From: Craspedostauros australis
Taxonomy: Eukaryota; Bacillariophyta; Bacillariophyceae; Mastogloiales; Achnanthaceae
Assembly (NCBI GenBank): GCA_026770025.1
Contig: JAMXDE010000007.1
Span: forward strand, 2,108,001-2,172,000
Reading direction: 5' to 3'
DNA: 64,000 nucleotides
A program made the position numbers and the translations under genes. The notes under the pieces were generated by a model. It was not told where the DNA came from, did no database searches, and saw nothing but the letters and a program-made list of their open reading frames with translations. Below, one piece after another: positions 11,758 through 21,600 of this stretch. Each line of letters begins with the position of its first letter. The first letter of the stretch is position 1.

Positions 11758-12603
11758 ATGATCCTCTCATCAGCTGCAATGAAGGTCATCCTATTGACGG
11801 GCGCTACCGATGGCATTGGATACGAAACAGCCAAACGCCTTGTGCAACAAGGTCACAACGTGCTACTGCATGGACGCAGCATGAACAAGCTGCACAAGAT
11901 GATGGCCACCACGCCATTCTCCGAAAACAAGGACCGTGTCGAGACGTACGCATGCGATCTGTCCCACCTCAAGGAGATTCGCGACTTCACCTCTGCCATC
12001 CAATCCAACCACGACAACGTGGACGTCATCATCAACAACGCGGGCGTCTTCAAAATCTCCGACACAAAGACCGTCGACGGCTTGGACGCGCGCTTCGCCG
12101 TCAACACGATCGCGCCCTACATGATCACGCAGCATTTGATGCCGCAGCTGCAGCATGACAGCGAGAGCCGATCGCGCGTCGTCAATGTGTCTTCGGCCGC
12201 GCAGGCTCCTGTTCACTTGGCGTCGATGCAAGCGCACACGGGACGCATGGACGATTCGCAGGCCTACGCACAAAGCAAATTGGCCATCACGATGTGGACC
12301 ACGCATTTGTCGCAACCCGGCCACGCCACGTTTCCCATGATGGTCTCCGTCAATCCAGCGTCGCTGCTGGGTTCCAAGATGGTCAAGAGCGCGTACGGCA
12401 TCAATGGCAAGGACCTTGGCATTGGTGCTGACATCTTCGTGCGCGCTGCGCTGTCGGAGGAGTTCGAGTCCGCCGATGGCAAGTACTACAACAACGATGC
12501 TGGGAAATTCGATTCGCCGCATCCTGATGGATTGAACAGCAAGAAGTGTGCGGCGTTGGTGGATTGCATGGAGGGCATCTTGGATCGGTTGGAGCTGAAT
12601 TGA
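11758..12603 (+). CDS. Short-chain dehydrogenase/reductase (SDR)
   Basis: A 281-aa intact frame from ATG 11758, with a second possible ATG at 11779. It shows the classical SDR layout: the cofactor motif TGATDGIG at residues 14-21, NNAG at 93-96, the catalytic Ser in NVSS at 145-146 and the YxxxK pair Tyr170/Lys174. Length fits a single-domain SDR. No signal peptide is obvious, so an NAD(P)-dependent cytosolic oxidoreductase is expected; the substrate cannot be told from sequence. HGR at residues 38-40, after the second beta strand, suggests NADP(H) preference (inference). The gene sits where the array's membrane-protein gene would be in unit 3, next to a decayed FAD monooxygenase, so it is foreign to the repeat unit. 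The 5' leader is rich in CAATCAATCGAA repeats. Confidence 0.9.
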   Translation: MILSSAAMKVILLTGATDGIGYETAKRLVQQGHNVLLHGRSMNKLHKMMATTPFSENKDRVETYACDLSHLKEIRDFTSAIQSNHDNVDVIINNAGVFKISDTKTVDGLDARFAVNTIAPYMITQHLMPQLQHDSESRSRVVNVSSAAQAPVHLASMQAHTGRMDDSQAYAQSKLAITMWTTHLSQPGHATFPMMVSVNPASLLGSKMVKSAYGINGKDLGIGADIFVRAALSEEFESADGKYYNNDAGKFDSPHPDGLNSKKCAALVDCMEGILDRLELN

Positions 12604-13218
12604 ATACAGACGATCGAATGGAGATGAAGAGGAATGGATAGCAGAGATGGAATGAGTACCGGTACCACAGCTCGAACTGTACGTACGACTACCATATGGT
12701 ATGTCATCGCATTTGTTTGGTTGAGGCAAGCAACAACTACACAAACACATCTTCTCCTAGTTTGAGTATCGAGTCATGGATAGACTCGTGTTTCGGATCA
12801 TCCCTAGCATTGAAATATCGGAAATGATTGTGTCATCACTGTTTTGTATGTGATCTTGTGTGATTGACCGCTAGGAATGATATCAGTTTTCCAAACGTGT
12901 GTCCCAACCGCACAAACACGCACACAATTGATTGCGCGTGTGTGGTCACAAGAAAAGATACTTTGTGCCTTTCATTTGTCGTTGGCATTTTGTGCGCAAG
13001 GGGATCGTTCGTCGTCATCGTCATCGTCGTTCCCATGGGTGAGTGTTGCTTTGTGGTGTTCTTGGTGTGTCTTCCTTCAAAGGAAGGATTGGCGACAACG
13101 AACTCACTGTCATCCCCGTCATCCCCGCTATCCTCATGCCAACACAGAAGCGATGCAGTAGCAGTCACAGCAACAGCAATGGGAGTGGGAGGGGAGTGGG
13201 AACCACCAACCAATACGG
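12604..13218. other. Intergenic, unit 3
   Basis: Sequence between the dehydrogenase gene and the monooxygenase remnant. Several short open frames overlap in both strands around 12830-13200, but none has a recognisable motif. No array spacer similarity is apparent. Confidence 0.4.
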
Positions 13219-14378
13219 AAGCATGCCGTGATTGGCAGTGGCATCGCCGGTCTCTCTTTGGCGCATGCTTTCGAGAAATGACGACAACGGCGGCATGGAG
13301 GCATGGCTGTGCTGAAGCAGATCTCTCCGTCTCTGTCCCCATCACTGTGGCGTTCGGTGGCCGATGTCGCGCTGCCATCGACGACCGTGAGATCCAAGAC
13401 CACCAGCTGGATCCCATCCAGACAGATGATCATGAATGCGGAGTGACACCACGACGAAAGTGCTGATCCAGGAGGACGGTGAAGTCATGGCGTACCATAC
13501 TCCTTCATGCGAGGAGAGCTGCAGGAGACGCTGCAGGAGGTGCTGCTGGAGGAGCTGAAGACGACGCCCGTGCATCTCGGCAAGCAGGTGGTGAATGTGG
13601 AATATGAAAAGACAGAGGAGCGAGATGCCATCCATCTTGCATTTGAAGATGGAACGAGGGAAGGGCCGTGCTAGTACGATATGGTGGAGGGCTGTGATGG
13701 TGTCAACAACGTCATCAAACAGTACATCAACGGTGATGCGCGGTCGCCATCAGACAACCAACGCAATTCGCCAGCTGTGTACACTGGCATCCGCATCCAG
13801 CACGCCATCCAGGATGTCGCCAAAGAGGACAGCGATAGTAGCAACAGTGGCAGTAGCAACGACGAAAGGAGCAAAATGACACGAGATTCCATCCTGCAGC
13901 AACACTTTGGCAACGGCGCCTGCTGCCTCACTGGCAACAACGGTGACGGTATCAATCGTGATACCACCCAATGCTGCTCCATCATCTTCCGCAACGCCTT
14001 GCCCTTCTCCAAGCCCATCGTCAGCAAGGAGGATGAGAACGTCGCTTGGAAGGCATCATCCAAGGCCGAGCGCATCCAGCAGCAGATGCGACAGCAGATC
14101 GATGATGACAAGATCCCCACGCACACCACAAGGCCCATCATCGATCGACTCATCGACAAGGCCGATCGTTTCTTCGAGTTGGGGGTCTACTTCCACAATC
14201 CCTTTGTGATGGGCCAAGGCGATGGTGGCCACCAACGGAAATCGCAACTGAAATCGCAATCGCGACTGCAACTGCAATGGAAGCACTTGCAAAGACGTAG
14301 ATGCGGTTCTTCTTCACCATGGACAAGACGGGCGTTGCGAAGAAGATCTTTCTGGATGCTGCCGTGCCGAGGGTATGA
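13219..14378 (+). pseudogene. Decayed FAD-dependent monooxygenase
   Basis: Pieces of a class A flavoprotein monooxygenase lie in order but in different frames. At 13219-13275 is the Rossmann dinucleotide motif AVIGSGIAGLSLAHAF, followed at once by a stop. Near 13510-13560 is the segment SFMRGELQETLQEVLLEEL, which resembles the 'R..L...L' motif. Near 13680-13710 is DMVEGCDGVNNVIKQY, the DG motif (GCDG-N-x-x-[RK]). AVYTGIRIQHAI follows near 13775. Near 14160-14210 is DRFFELGVYFHNPF, and a last piece (DKTGVAKKIFLDAAVPRV) ends in TGA at 14378. Several frameshifts and internal stops make a working enzyme impossible as read, unless unusual introns are present. The substrate class cannot be told. 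It lies in the unit-3 segment that replaces the array's membrane-protein gene. Confidence 0.65.
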
Positions 14379-14631
14379 GAATGTATGGAGCGGTGTGAAA
14401 TCGCGTTGTGGTGCAGATAGGTTCTGTGGTCGCTTTCGCTTGTTCTTAATAGACATTCCAGACTTCTCACCAACCACAGTTCGCAATCACAATCACCCAA
14501 CCATCTCCCTTGTTCCATCCTACTCATACAACAACACACTCACATGCACCAGAGTATCAATGCTGTCTTTCATGCGCTGTTCTAATTACTCTACGACCAG
14601 AGTACTCCAAGGCAACGCAGGATCGCATCAA

Positions 14632-16038
14632 TCATCGATGTGTCTTTCTTTTCACATTGCGGGCAGAAGCACCATCAACTCGGATGAGCCGATCCGCTCT
14701 CTTGTCATCCCATGCCTGTTTCAACGTCTCACTGCCCTGCAACAGAAGATGGAAAGTCTCGCTCATGGGATCCATTGTCCCCATGAGACCCAGCGCATGC
14801 ATTGTACCCCGACGTTTGCTTGTTTTCATCAGCGTCTCCCCAAACAGGGCCAGCGGCCGCGACCATGTCTGAAGGGAACACAGTACTGCTCTCACCTTAT
14901 TGCGATGATTCCGCCTCAAGATACGTGCAACAAACGCGTTGTACCAATGGGCATGTTTGCCAGGCGGGCGTGGATCAATGTGGAGATGGGTGAGTTGGGT
15001 AGTCTGCTCCAAGGCTTGCTCAAGTGCTTCCATTTGTGCCGAGAGGGTCTCAGACGGAATCGTAGACATGTCAGGACTTCCAGAGTGACAGTATATGAGA
15101 GATGACAAGCTCTTGTTTCCCAGGAGTGATACCAAAATGGCGAACCATGTATCCTGCTCTTGTCGCAATGACCCGTACCAACGATTGCAAACCTCTAGCT
15201 TCTTCAGGTGTGATGCATCTGAAAGGAGTTTGATGATCAGGTCGATTTCTTGTTGTGAATAGATATGTTGGGCGTCCTTGAACCAAAGCCAAATGATGTT
15301 GAGCTTGTTGATGCGCTTGTTTGACTGGAGTAGCTTTGCCAAGCTATCGTAAGTGACACGGGTGCGGCAAAAGGATACTTCGGTGATTCTGCAATTGTGT
15401 GGAGACAGCCATCTACACAAATCAGCGCCCCCATTGACGAGCTTACAATTTCGAAACCAAACCCATTTCGAGTTTTGGGAGATGTTGAGCATGAGCTTAT
15501 CGCAATCAACAAGATTACATGAATCCAACCACACACAATGTGCCACAAGAGGGATATCATGCAGCTGCTTCATCTCCACGAAGCATTGAGTCAACCGGAT
15601 GCCTTTGTCGAATGGAGATTTAAGTGGGTGTTCGGCAGCCAATCGAAGTACGAAGCGAATCGCTTGCTTGTCTTCTTCTCCGAATTGGTCCTTGGTGCCG
15701 AATTCCAGATTCAGGGATCGAATACGCATCAACCTGCGGCCCTCGGGAAACGAATTGCTCAACAGAACATGATGTGATAAAGCAATGTGCTTGTGCTGCT
15801 CCACCATCGATTCCAAGTCAGCAAATGTGAATCCTGCTTCGATGGCCATGTCCCAATGTTCCATCCGCTTGGGTGTGACACTATAGCAGTGGATCTGCTG
15901 TCTTGGATGAGTCTGCAGATTGAACACGGTCTTCGGTGACAGCTCTTTGCCATGGAGTTGTTTCCAGAAAGTCTTGAAGTCCGGATCATGGTTGGTCTTG
16001 GTATTGGTGTTGGCGACAGCATCCATGTTACGGTTCAT
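14632..16038 (-). CDS. LRR protein of the tandem array, copy C
   Basis: A complete 468-aa frame from ATG at 16038 (MNRNMDAVANTNTK...) to TGA at 14634-14632. It is the most diverged complete copy: many substitutions through the LRR region (VWFRNCKLVNGGADLCRWL, VTEVSFCRTRVTYDSLAKLL, INKLNIIWLWFKDA), a longer C-terminus with an added Met-rich insertion (MHALGLMGTMDPM) and a basic tail (ARNVKRKTHR). The N-terminal variable segment is of the CYSVTPKRM type. The frame remains open despite the divergence, which suggests selection to keep the protein. No signal peptide or membrane helix. Its convergent partner is not the usual membrane-protein gene but the monooxygenase remnant and dehydrogenase. Confidence 0.78.
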   Translation of the reverse strand: MNRNMDAVANTNTKTNHDPDFKTFWKQLHGKELSPKTVFNLQTHPRQQIHCYSVTPKRMEHWDMAIEAGFTFADLESMVEQHKHIALSHHVLLSNSFPEGRRLMRIRSLNLEFGTKDQFGEEDKQAIRFVLRLAAEHPLKSPFDKGIRLTQCFVEMKQLHDIPLVAHCVWLDSCNLVDCDKLMLNISQNSKWVWFRNCKLVNGGADLCRWLSPHNCRITEVSFCRTRVTYDSLAKLLQSNKRINKLNIIWLWFKDAQHIYSQQEIDLIIKLLSDASHLKKLEVCNRWYGSLRQEQDTWFAILVSLLGNKSLSSLIYCHSGSPDMSTIPSETLSAQMEALEQALEQTTQLTHLHIDPRPPGKHAHWYNAFVARILRRNHRNKVRAVLCSLQTWSRPLALFGETLMKTSKRRGTMHALGLMGTMDPMSETFHLLLQGSETLKQAWDDKRADRLIRVDGASARNVKRKTHR

Positions 16039-16359
16039 CCTTTTCTTGTTGTCGCTGTTGTTGCTGTTGGTGGTCGTACCTGTTGCTGATTGTTGGTGGT
16101 GGTGGTCCAATCGTACGAGTAGAGCTGGTAGAGTGTGTCGTCCCAAATCAGTTGAGCTTGGATGGCGATTATGATCTCATCTGCTCAAGTTTGCTGTCCT
16201 CCATTTCATGATCCTGTGCATTGATCATGAAGCAACGTGTCGTCAGTCAACACGCCTGCATGGACTTGCGCAGTTCCACCATGGCATGCTACGACCGTGG
16301 ACAGCCACATCATGATCCGAGGCTAGCAAGCTCGCTCACTCGCTCGCACGATACGACCT
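16039..16359. other. Array spacer, unit 4, left part (split by the retrotransposon)
   Basis: This is the start of the spacer upstream of LRR-C, recognisable by the ATGATCCTGTGCATTGATCA and ACCGTGGACAGCCACATCA blocks. It breaks off at GACCT (16355-16359), where the copia element begins, and resumes at 23640. Confidence 0.75.
16355..16359. repeat. Target site duplication, left copy (GACCT)
   Basis: GACCT directly precedes the 5' LTR and recurs right after the 3' LTR at 23640-23644. The empty site ACGATACGACCTTCGATGG is still present in units 2 and 3 (near 5788 and 10716), so the duplication can be read off directly. A 4-bp reading (ACCT) is possible because the LTR may end in G. Confidence 0.85.
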
Positions 16360-16895
16360 TGTCGGAATCGGTTTTGTGCCGACCATCAATCCATTTTGTG
16401 AGCGCATGAAACCACGACTGGCAACGCGTGACTCGAATCCGAACATCAGATCCGAACCACGAACCCGAACATCGATTGAGCAAACACAAAACAACAAAAA
16501 CAACAATCGGCCAATTCGCGCCAAAACGCACTCAACCAGGACCTTCCATCAGCAACCTGTGCGCTGAGAAGGTGCCTTGCACATCCAACGCATGGTCCGT
16601 TCGTGGGACCATGCCCTAAGTGCTAAGCTTCGTACGGATGGCAACGCAACAAAGAAGTCGTTCGTCTATCTAAGTTCGTTCATGGAGCGTTATCCCGTCA
16701 AGGGCATCTTGCTGAACTCAACAAACTTCGGCCAGCGAAATATTCCCAATCTCGCTCCATCTCGATCAACAGCTCCCTCTCTCTCTGTCTGCTCGCAATC
16801 ACTCGCACAGCACCTCGATACACCGCAATGAACCTCACTATGCATCCCGCACCTCAAGCAACTAATCATAAATCACTCGTTATCAGATTACAAGA
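16360..16895 (+). repeat. 5' LTR
   Basis: 536 bp starting TGTCGGAATCGG and ending ATTACAAGA. By eye it matches the 3' LTR throughout; identity extends one further G on the right. It starts with TG but does not end in CA. A CT-rich stretch lies near 16770-16790. Promoter elements inside were not identified with confidence. Confidence 0.9.
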
Positions 16896-16909
16896 GGTTA
16901 TGAGCCTGG
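16896..16909 (+). promoter_or_regulatory. Primer binding site, half-tRNA initiator Met type
   Basis: GGTTATGAGCCTGG directly follows the LTR. It is complementary to the anticodon stem-loop region of initiator tRNA-Met (GGCUCAUAACC core), not to a tRNA 3' end. Drosophila copia uses a similar internal tRNA-iMet site, so priming by a tRNA half is inferred here. Confidence 0.75.
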
Positions 16910-17208
16910 ATTCACATCCCTGCTAATCGCATCTTCCGTTCATCGTCTTCCATCAGTTCCATCAGCCCTCAGCCGTCGCTCGTGCTTCACAGCCCCGACC
17001 GCTCATCTGATCTCCCCTCGCAGTCAGCTCTCAACCGTCGCTCGTGCCCACCAAGCCCCGACCGTTCAACCTGACTCCACCAGCTCGACATCGCTCTCAG
17101 ATCTCATCTCAGCGATCCTCTGCTCCCCGTCTCCCTTCAGCCATCAGCAGACTGCCACCCATCCGCGTGCCAGCCTCCCATCTACCAACCCTCAACTCAG
17201 CCATCTGA

Positions 17209-18600
17209 ATGTCCGCCAGCGTCTCCGGTGATATCAGCTCCACTCCGTCAGACGAGACCACCCCACGCTTGCCATCAGACCCAGCTTCCACTCCGGACCC
17301 GCCTTCGCTTCCCACGCCGCCGGTCTCCGCCATGTTCCAAACCACCCGCCGCGCCTCCGTCGCATCCAAGAAGTGCCATGTGTTCTTAACCAAGGCACAG
17401 CGCGCCGCCCTCAGCGACAAGGATCGCATCCCTGTGCTTGAAAAGGCATCGAAGTCCATCGACGATGTCCAATTCATGGTGCAAGACCTCTCCTCCGACA
17501 TCAAGTCGAACGACTTCTTGGAGAAGAACCATGACCTCAACGCCATCCTCAGTCGCGTTGAAGAACACCTCGCGGCGTACGACATGACCGATGTCTTCGA
17601 CATCGTCGCACGCCCAGTCCTTTCCTCTGAGGGTACCCCGTCCTTCTCTTCCGATTCTCCACGGAAGCTGTTCTCGGAGTACCTGAAGTGTACCGAAGCC
17701 GACGTCCGTGCATCCAATTGGACGTACCACAACTTCGCAAGCAGCGATGAGATCGCGACCGACCTCGAGGTCTCTCAGCGTTTCATCCTGAACTCCTGCA
17801 CCGAGGAGCTCCGCGCTATCGTCGCCAACCGCCTCCGCCTCGTTCCCTACGACGAAAAGGGTGGACCGCTCGCGCTCTTCTACATCGTCGAGTTGGTGGC
17901 CCGCACCAACTCTGATACGGCCCGCGAGATCCTCAACCGGATCCAGCATTTCAAGGTCAGCCAGATTGAGGGCGAGAACATCGAAGTGGCGTGTGCCTAC
18001 CTCCGCTCGGCCATCTCCCGCATTGCGGCCTCCACCATCGACGTCCCCACCGACATGCCGCAGATCCTCATTCGGGTCTTCCACACATGCACCTGCCAGG
18101 ACTTCAAGACTCACCTGGGCTTCATGGAGATGTCCATGGAGATTGGGACGTCGTCCACCTTGGATACCTGGGAGGGCGTCCTTGACGTCTCCCTCGGCAA
18201 GTACCGCAAGCTCGTTGCCACGGACTCTTGGCATATCCGCCGTCGCCACCCCGCTGCTGCCAACAACGCCACCGGGTCTGGATCGGGCGCCAAGCCCTCG
18301 GTCGACCGCCGGGGCAACCCCATCGACCGCACTCCTCCTCAGGAGGGCGAGAGCCACACCCGGGACCGCGCCAATGGCTCCGGATCGGAGCACTGGTGCG
18401 GCAACCCTCGCTGCCAGCGCTGGGGCAACCACGAGACCGACGGCCACGACGCCTGGTTCCAGGAGTTCAAGCGCAAGCGGGGCGAGCGCCAGGCCTCCGC
18501 TGAGGCCAAAGCCACCGCCGTCGACGACTCCGCTTCCGTGGCCGCGCCTCCCCCGACCACCCTTCGCGTCCGCATGGCCGATGATGCGTCGGGTTTTTAA
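17209..18600 (+). CDS. gag: Retrotransposon Gag protein
   Basis: A 463-aa frame from ATG 17209 to TAA 18598-18600, preceded by a leader of about 310 nt after the 5' LTR. The N-terminus is Ser/Pro-rich, and the middle (about residues 60-340) is a helical region expected for a capsid-forming copia Gag. Near the C-terminus is a Cys/His cluster C397-x4-C402-x5-H408-x4-H413 (CGNPRCQRWGNHETDGH), a variant of the retroelement zinc knuckle, followed by a basic tail. The last codons are TCG GGT TTT TAA, which forms a -1 slippery site with the pol frame. Expected role: capsid assembly and RNA packaging. Confidence 0.9.
   Translation: MSASVSGDISSTPSDETTPRLPSDPASTPDPPSLPTPPVSAMFQTTRRASVASKKCHVFLTKAQRAALSDKDRIPVLEKASKSIDDVQFMVQDLSSDIKSNDFLEKNHDLNAILSRVEEHLAAYDMTDVFDIVARPVLSSEGTPSFSSDSPRKLFSEYLKCTEADVRASNWTYHNFASSDEIATDLEVSQRFILNSCTEELRAIVANRLRLVPYDEKGGPLALFYIVELVARTNSDTAREILNRIQHFKVSQIEGENIEVACAYLRSAISRIAASTIDVPTDMPQILIRVFHTCTCQDFKTHLGFMEMSMEIGTSSTLDTWEGVLDVSLGKYRKLVATDSWHIRRRHPAAANNATGSGSGAKPSVDRRGNPIDRTPPQEGESHTRDRANGSGSEHWCGNPRCQRWGNHETDGHDAWFQEFKRKRGERQASAEAKATAVDDSASVAAPPPTTLRVRMADDASGF
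18591..18597 (+). promoter_or_regulatory. Candidate -1 ribosomal frameshift site G_GGT_TTT before the gag stop
   Basis: The heptamer GGGTTTT, read in the gag frame as G GGT TTT, fits the X_XXY_YYZ pattern and is followed at once by the gag TAA. After a -1 slip the frame reads GGG TTT TTA AAG and stays open into pol without a stop. A clear downstream pseudoknot was not found by eye. Confidence 0.7.
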
Positions 18601-21600
18601 AGGCGGCCCTTCCTCGCGTAAGCCCTCTCCTCTGCTTGCCAGTCATCCTGCTCTTCCTCATTGAGGGGGTGGTAGGGTGCCTGGGGCTCTTCATTGAGCA
18701 AATCGCAGTCTCGACTACTTGGGTCCTCCAGTGGGTGCTCCCCGCCGATGCTTGGGTCGTCACCACCCTCCGGCACCTTCTCCGTCATCCAGGCGGACCC
18801 AGCCTTCCCTCCGTCCCTCGCCATGTCGTCCGGCACTCCAGCCGCCTCGGCCTTGGCCTCCCCGCCCGCCTGATGGTCCTCTCCTACCTGACCATCCCGG
18901 CGTCTACTCTCCGATACTTCGAGTATGCGCAAGTCCGGTCTAGCCGTCTTGTACATGCTCGGGGTCCTCCTCTCCCAGTCCTCGCTCCCTGCCGCATCTT
19001 ACAGGAGGTCGAGGCCGGCACCTCCTCTCTGGGGGCCGCTCCTCCCTCTCCATCCTCTCTTCTCCACCTATCCGGGTTCGGGCACCAGTTCGACGATCTC
19101 ATGGCCCATCGCCATGCCTCCGCCGCCGTCCAGGCATCACGCCTACCTGCTCCGGAGTCCGCTACCGCCACTGACGACGTCATCCCGCCGGATCTCTTTC
19201 GCCTCATCAGTTGGGCCTCAGGCCCTTTCCGCCCTGTCTCCAAAGGTCCCCTCACCATCTCCGCTCCGCTGGACCTTCATCCGCTTGCCTTCCAAGCCTC
19301 ATCCTTCAACGTCGACCACCAATTCATGTCGCAGCTCATCCACAACGCCTACCACTCGCCAAAGGGCACTCACAAGAATCTCGTTCCCATCATCATGGAC
19401 ACTGGCTGTTCCTTCGCCATGACCTATGACGTTGACGACTTCCTGGATGAGCCCATCTTCGGGTCCTACGGCAAAGTGCACACCGCCAGCGGGTCAATGA
19501 ACATCACTGCCATCGGAACCGTGTCTTACGACATCATGTCTATCGACGGTACCTTCGATACTGTGGTCATGCCCGGCCATCTCATCCCCGGCAGCAATGT
19601 TCGCCTCGTTTCCCCTCAGGACTACGCCAAGACCGCTCGCCTCTACGACGCGGAAACGTTCGGCGGAAACAGCCGACAGTTCTGGATGAGGACCGCCGAC
19701 AAGGGCACCATCACCGTCCCGGTCCACCCGCACTCCAACATCCCGACTGCGCTTGGCCGCCCGTCTGCTAAGCCATCCTGCGGCTCCGCCCATCGCTCCG
19801 CCGCCCATCTCACCGAGTCCACCGCTCTGGCCGGCGTCGAAGCCCTCGAGCCAGCCAACACCAACCTTTCCACCGCGCAGAAGGCTCTCCTGCATGCCCA
19901 TCTCAAGCTTGGCCACCTCGGCATGGCTCATGTGCAGCAGCTGTTCCGCGCCCACGAGGTCCTGGACCCGGAGGATGAAGTGCCACAGTCCCATCTCGTC
20001 CCATCTGTCTCTGGCATGAAGCGGTGCCCCCTGCCAAAGTGCGCTTCCTGCGTCCTCGCGAAGTCTCGCAAGCAGCGCCTCCCCAACCGTCGCTCCGCTC
20101 CCGCCGGCGATATCCGTCCCATCGCTCCCGGAACTGCGCTTCCGGGCGAGCACGTGTCTGTCGATCAGTTCGAGAGCAGTGTTCGTGGCCGGCGTCTCAA
20201 CACCTTCGGCCTGGAGCCCCAGACCCAGCGCTACGTCGGAGGGACCATCTTCGTTGACTCGCACACTGGTTTCATCTCCGTCCACCACCAGGTCTCCTTC
20301 GGTGCCTCCGACACCATTGCGTCCAAGCGTGTCTTCGAGCAGTCCGCCCGCGCCCACGGGGTTCAGGTTCGGCACTACCACACCGACCGTGGTGTCTTCA
20401 CCTCTGCTGCCTGGCGTGACAGCCTCGATGCCGACCAGCGCCTCACCTTCGGTGCTGTCGGTGCCCATCATCAGAATGGGGCAGCCGAGCGCGCCATCCT
20501 CACCTGTACCCTTCGCGCCCGGGCCATGATGGTTCATGCCCAGCTTCACTGGCCTAAGGAGTTCGGCACCGACTTGTGGCCAACCGCCATGTCGCACGCC
20601 GCATGGTTGTACAACCACACGCCGCGCCGCACCTCCCGCACCACTCCGCATGACGCTTTCACCGACTCCTCCGTCGGGTCCCAGTACCTCCCTCGCTCTC
20701 GCGTCTGGGGGTGCCCCGCCTACGTCCTCGACCCTCGGCTGCAGGCCGACAAGTCCATCCCTCGCTGGGAGCCGCGGGCCCGGCTCGGCCAGTACCTTGG
20801 CTTCGATCCCGAGCACTCGTCCTCGGTTGGCCTCGTCCGCAGCATCCAGACCGGCTGGGTCTCCCGGCAGTATCATGTGGTGTACGATGAGACGTTCTCC
20901 ACCGTCTCCAACGCCGCCTCCGGTGACCTGGACCCGCTCTGGCACGATCTCTTCCGCACCTCTCGCGAGCACGTGCTGGAGTTCCATGACGTTGCGGTTG
21001 ACGGCCCGCTTCCGCCGCCCGACCCGCATTTCTTTCCCGCCGACCCGCCCGCTCTTCCCTTCTCTGGCCCTCCTCCTGGTGTCGGCGTTGAGGGCGAGGT
21101 GGTGGTACCTGAGGCAGAGAACAACGCCGATCCCCAGGACGTCGGACCCCAGGACGCCGTCCCAGCTGAGGCACCAGCTCGTGCCGACCCTCCCCTCGGG
21201 CGCGGCCATCGCATCCGCAGGCCCGCTCTCAAGTATGGCGACGACACCGTCCACGTCGACACCGTGGTTTTCCACACGTCCTCGGTCCTCTCGACTGGCC
21301 GGCCGTCTCGCCTGCATGCTCCGGTATCCATCCTCGACCGCCTGGATTGGGACAACCCCGCAGCCATCGACCCCCGGTTCCGTGCTCTTATGGAAGCCTC
21401 CACCCATCCAATCACCCAGGAGGTCCATCAGCTTGACCCTCGCCTCCTTGGCGTGCGGGTCCATGACGCAGATAACCCCACCCTTCGTGATGTCCTCCGG
21501 TGCGACGACCCCGAGGAACGCTCCAAGTGGATCGCTGCCATCTACACCGAGCTCGACCAACTTCAAGATAAGGGCACGTTCGACATCGTTCCCCGCTCCT

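Noticed and set aside
13681-15105. 474-codon plus-strand open frame
   Set aside because: Its first half is monooxygenase remnant and its second half is antisense to LRR-C; a chance fusion of frames.
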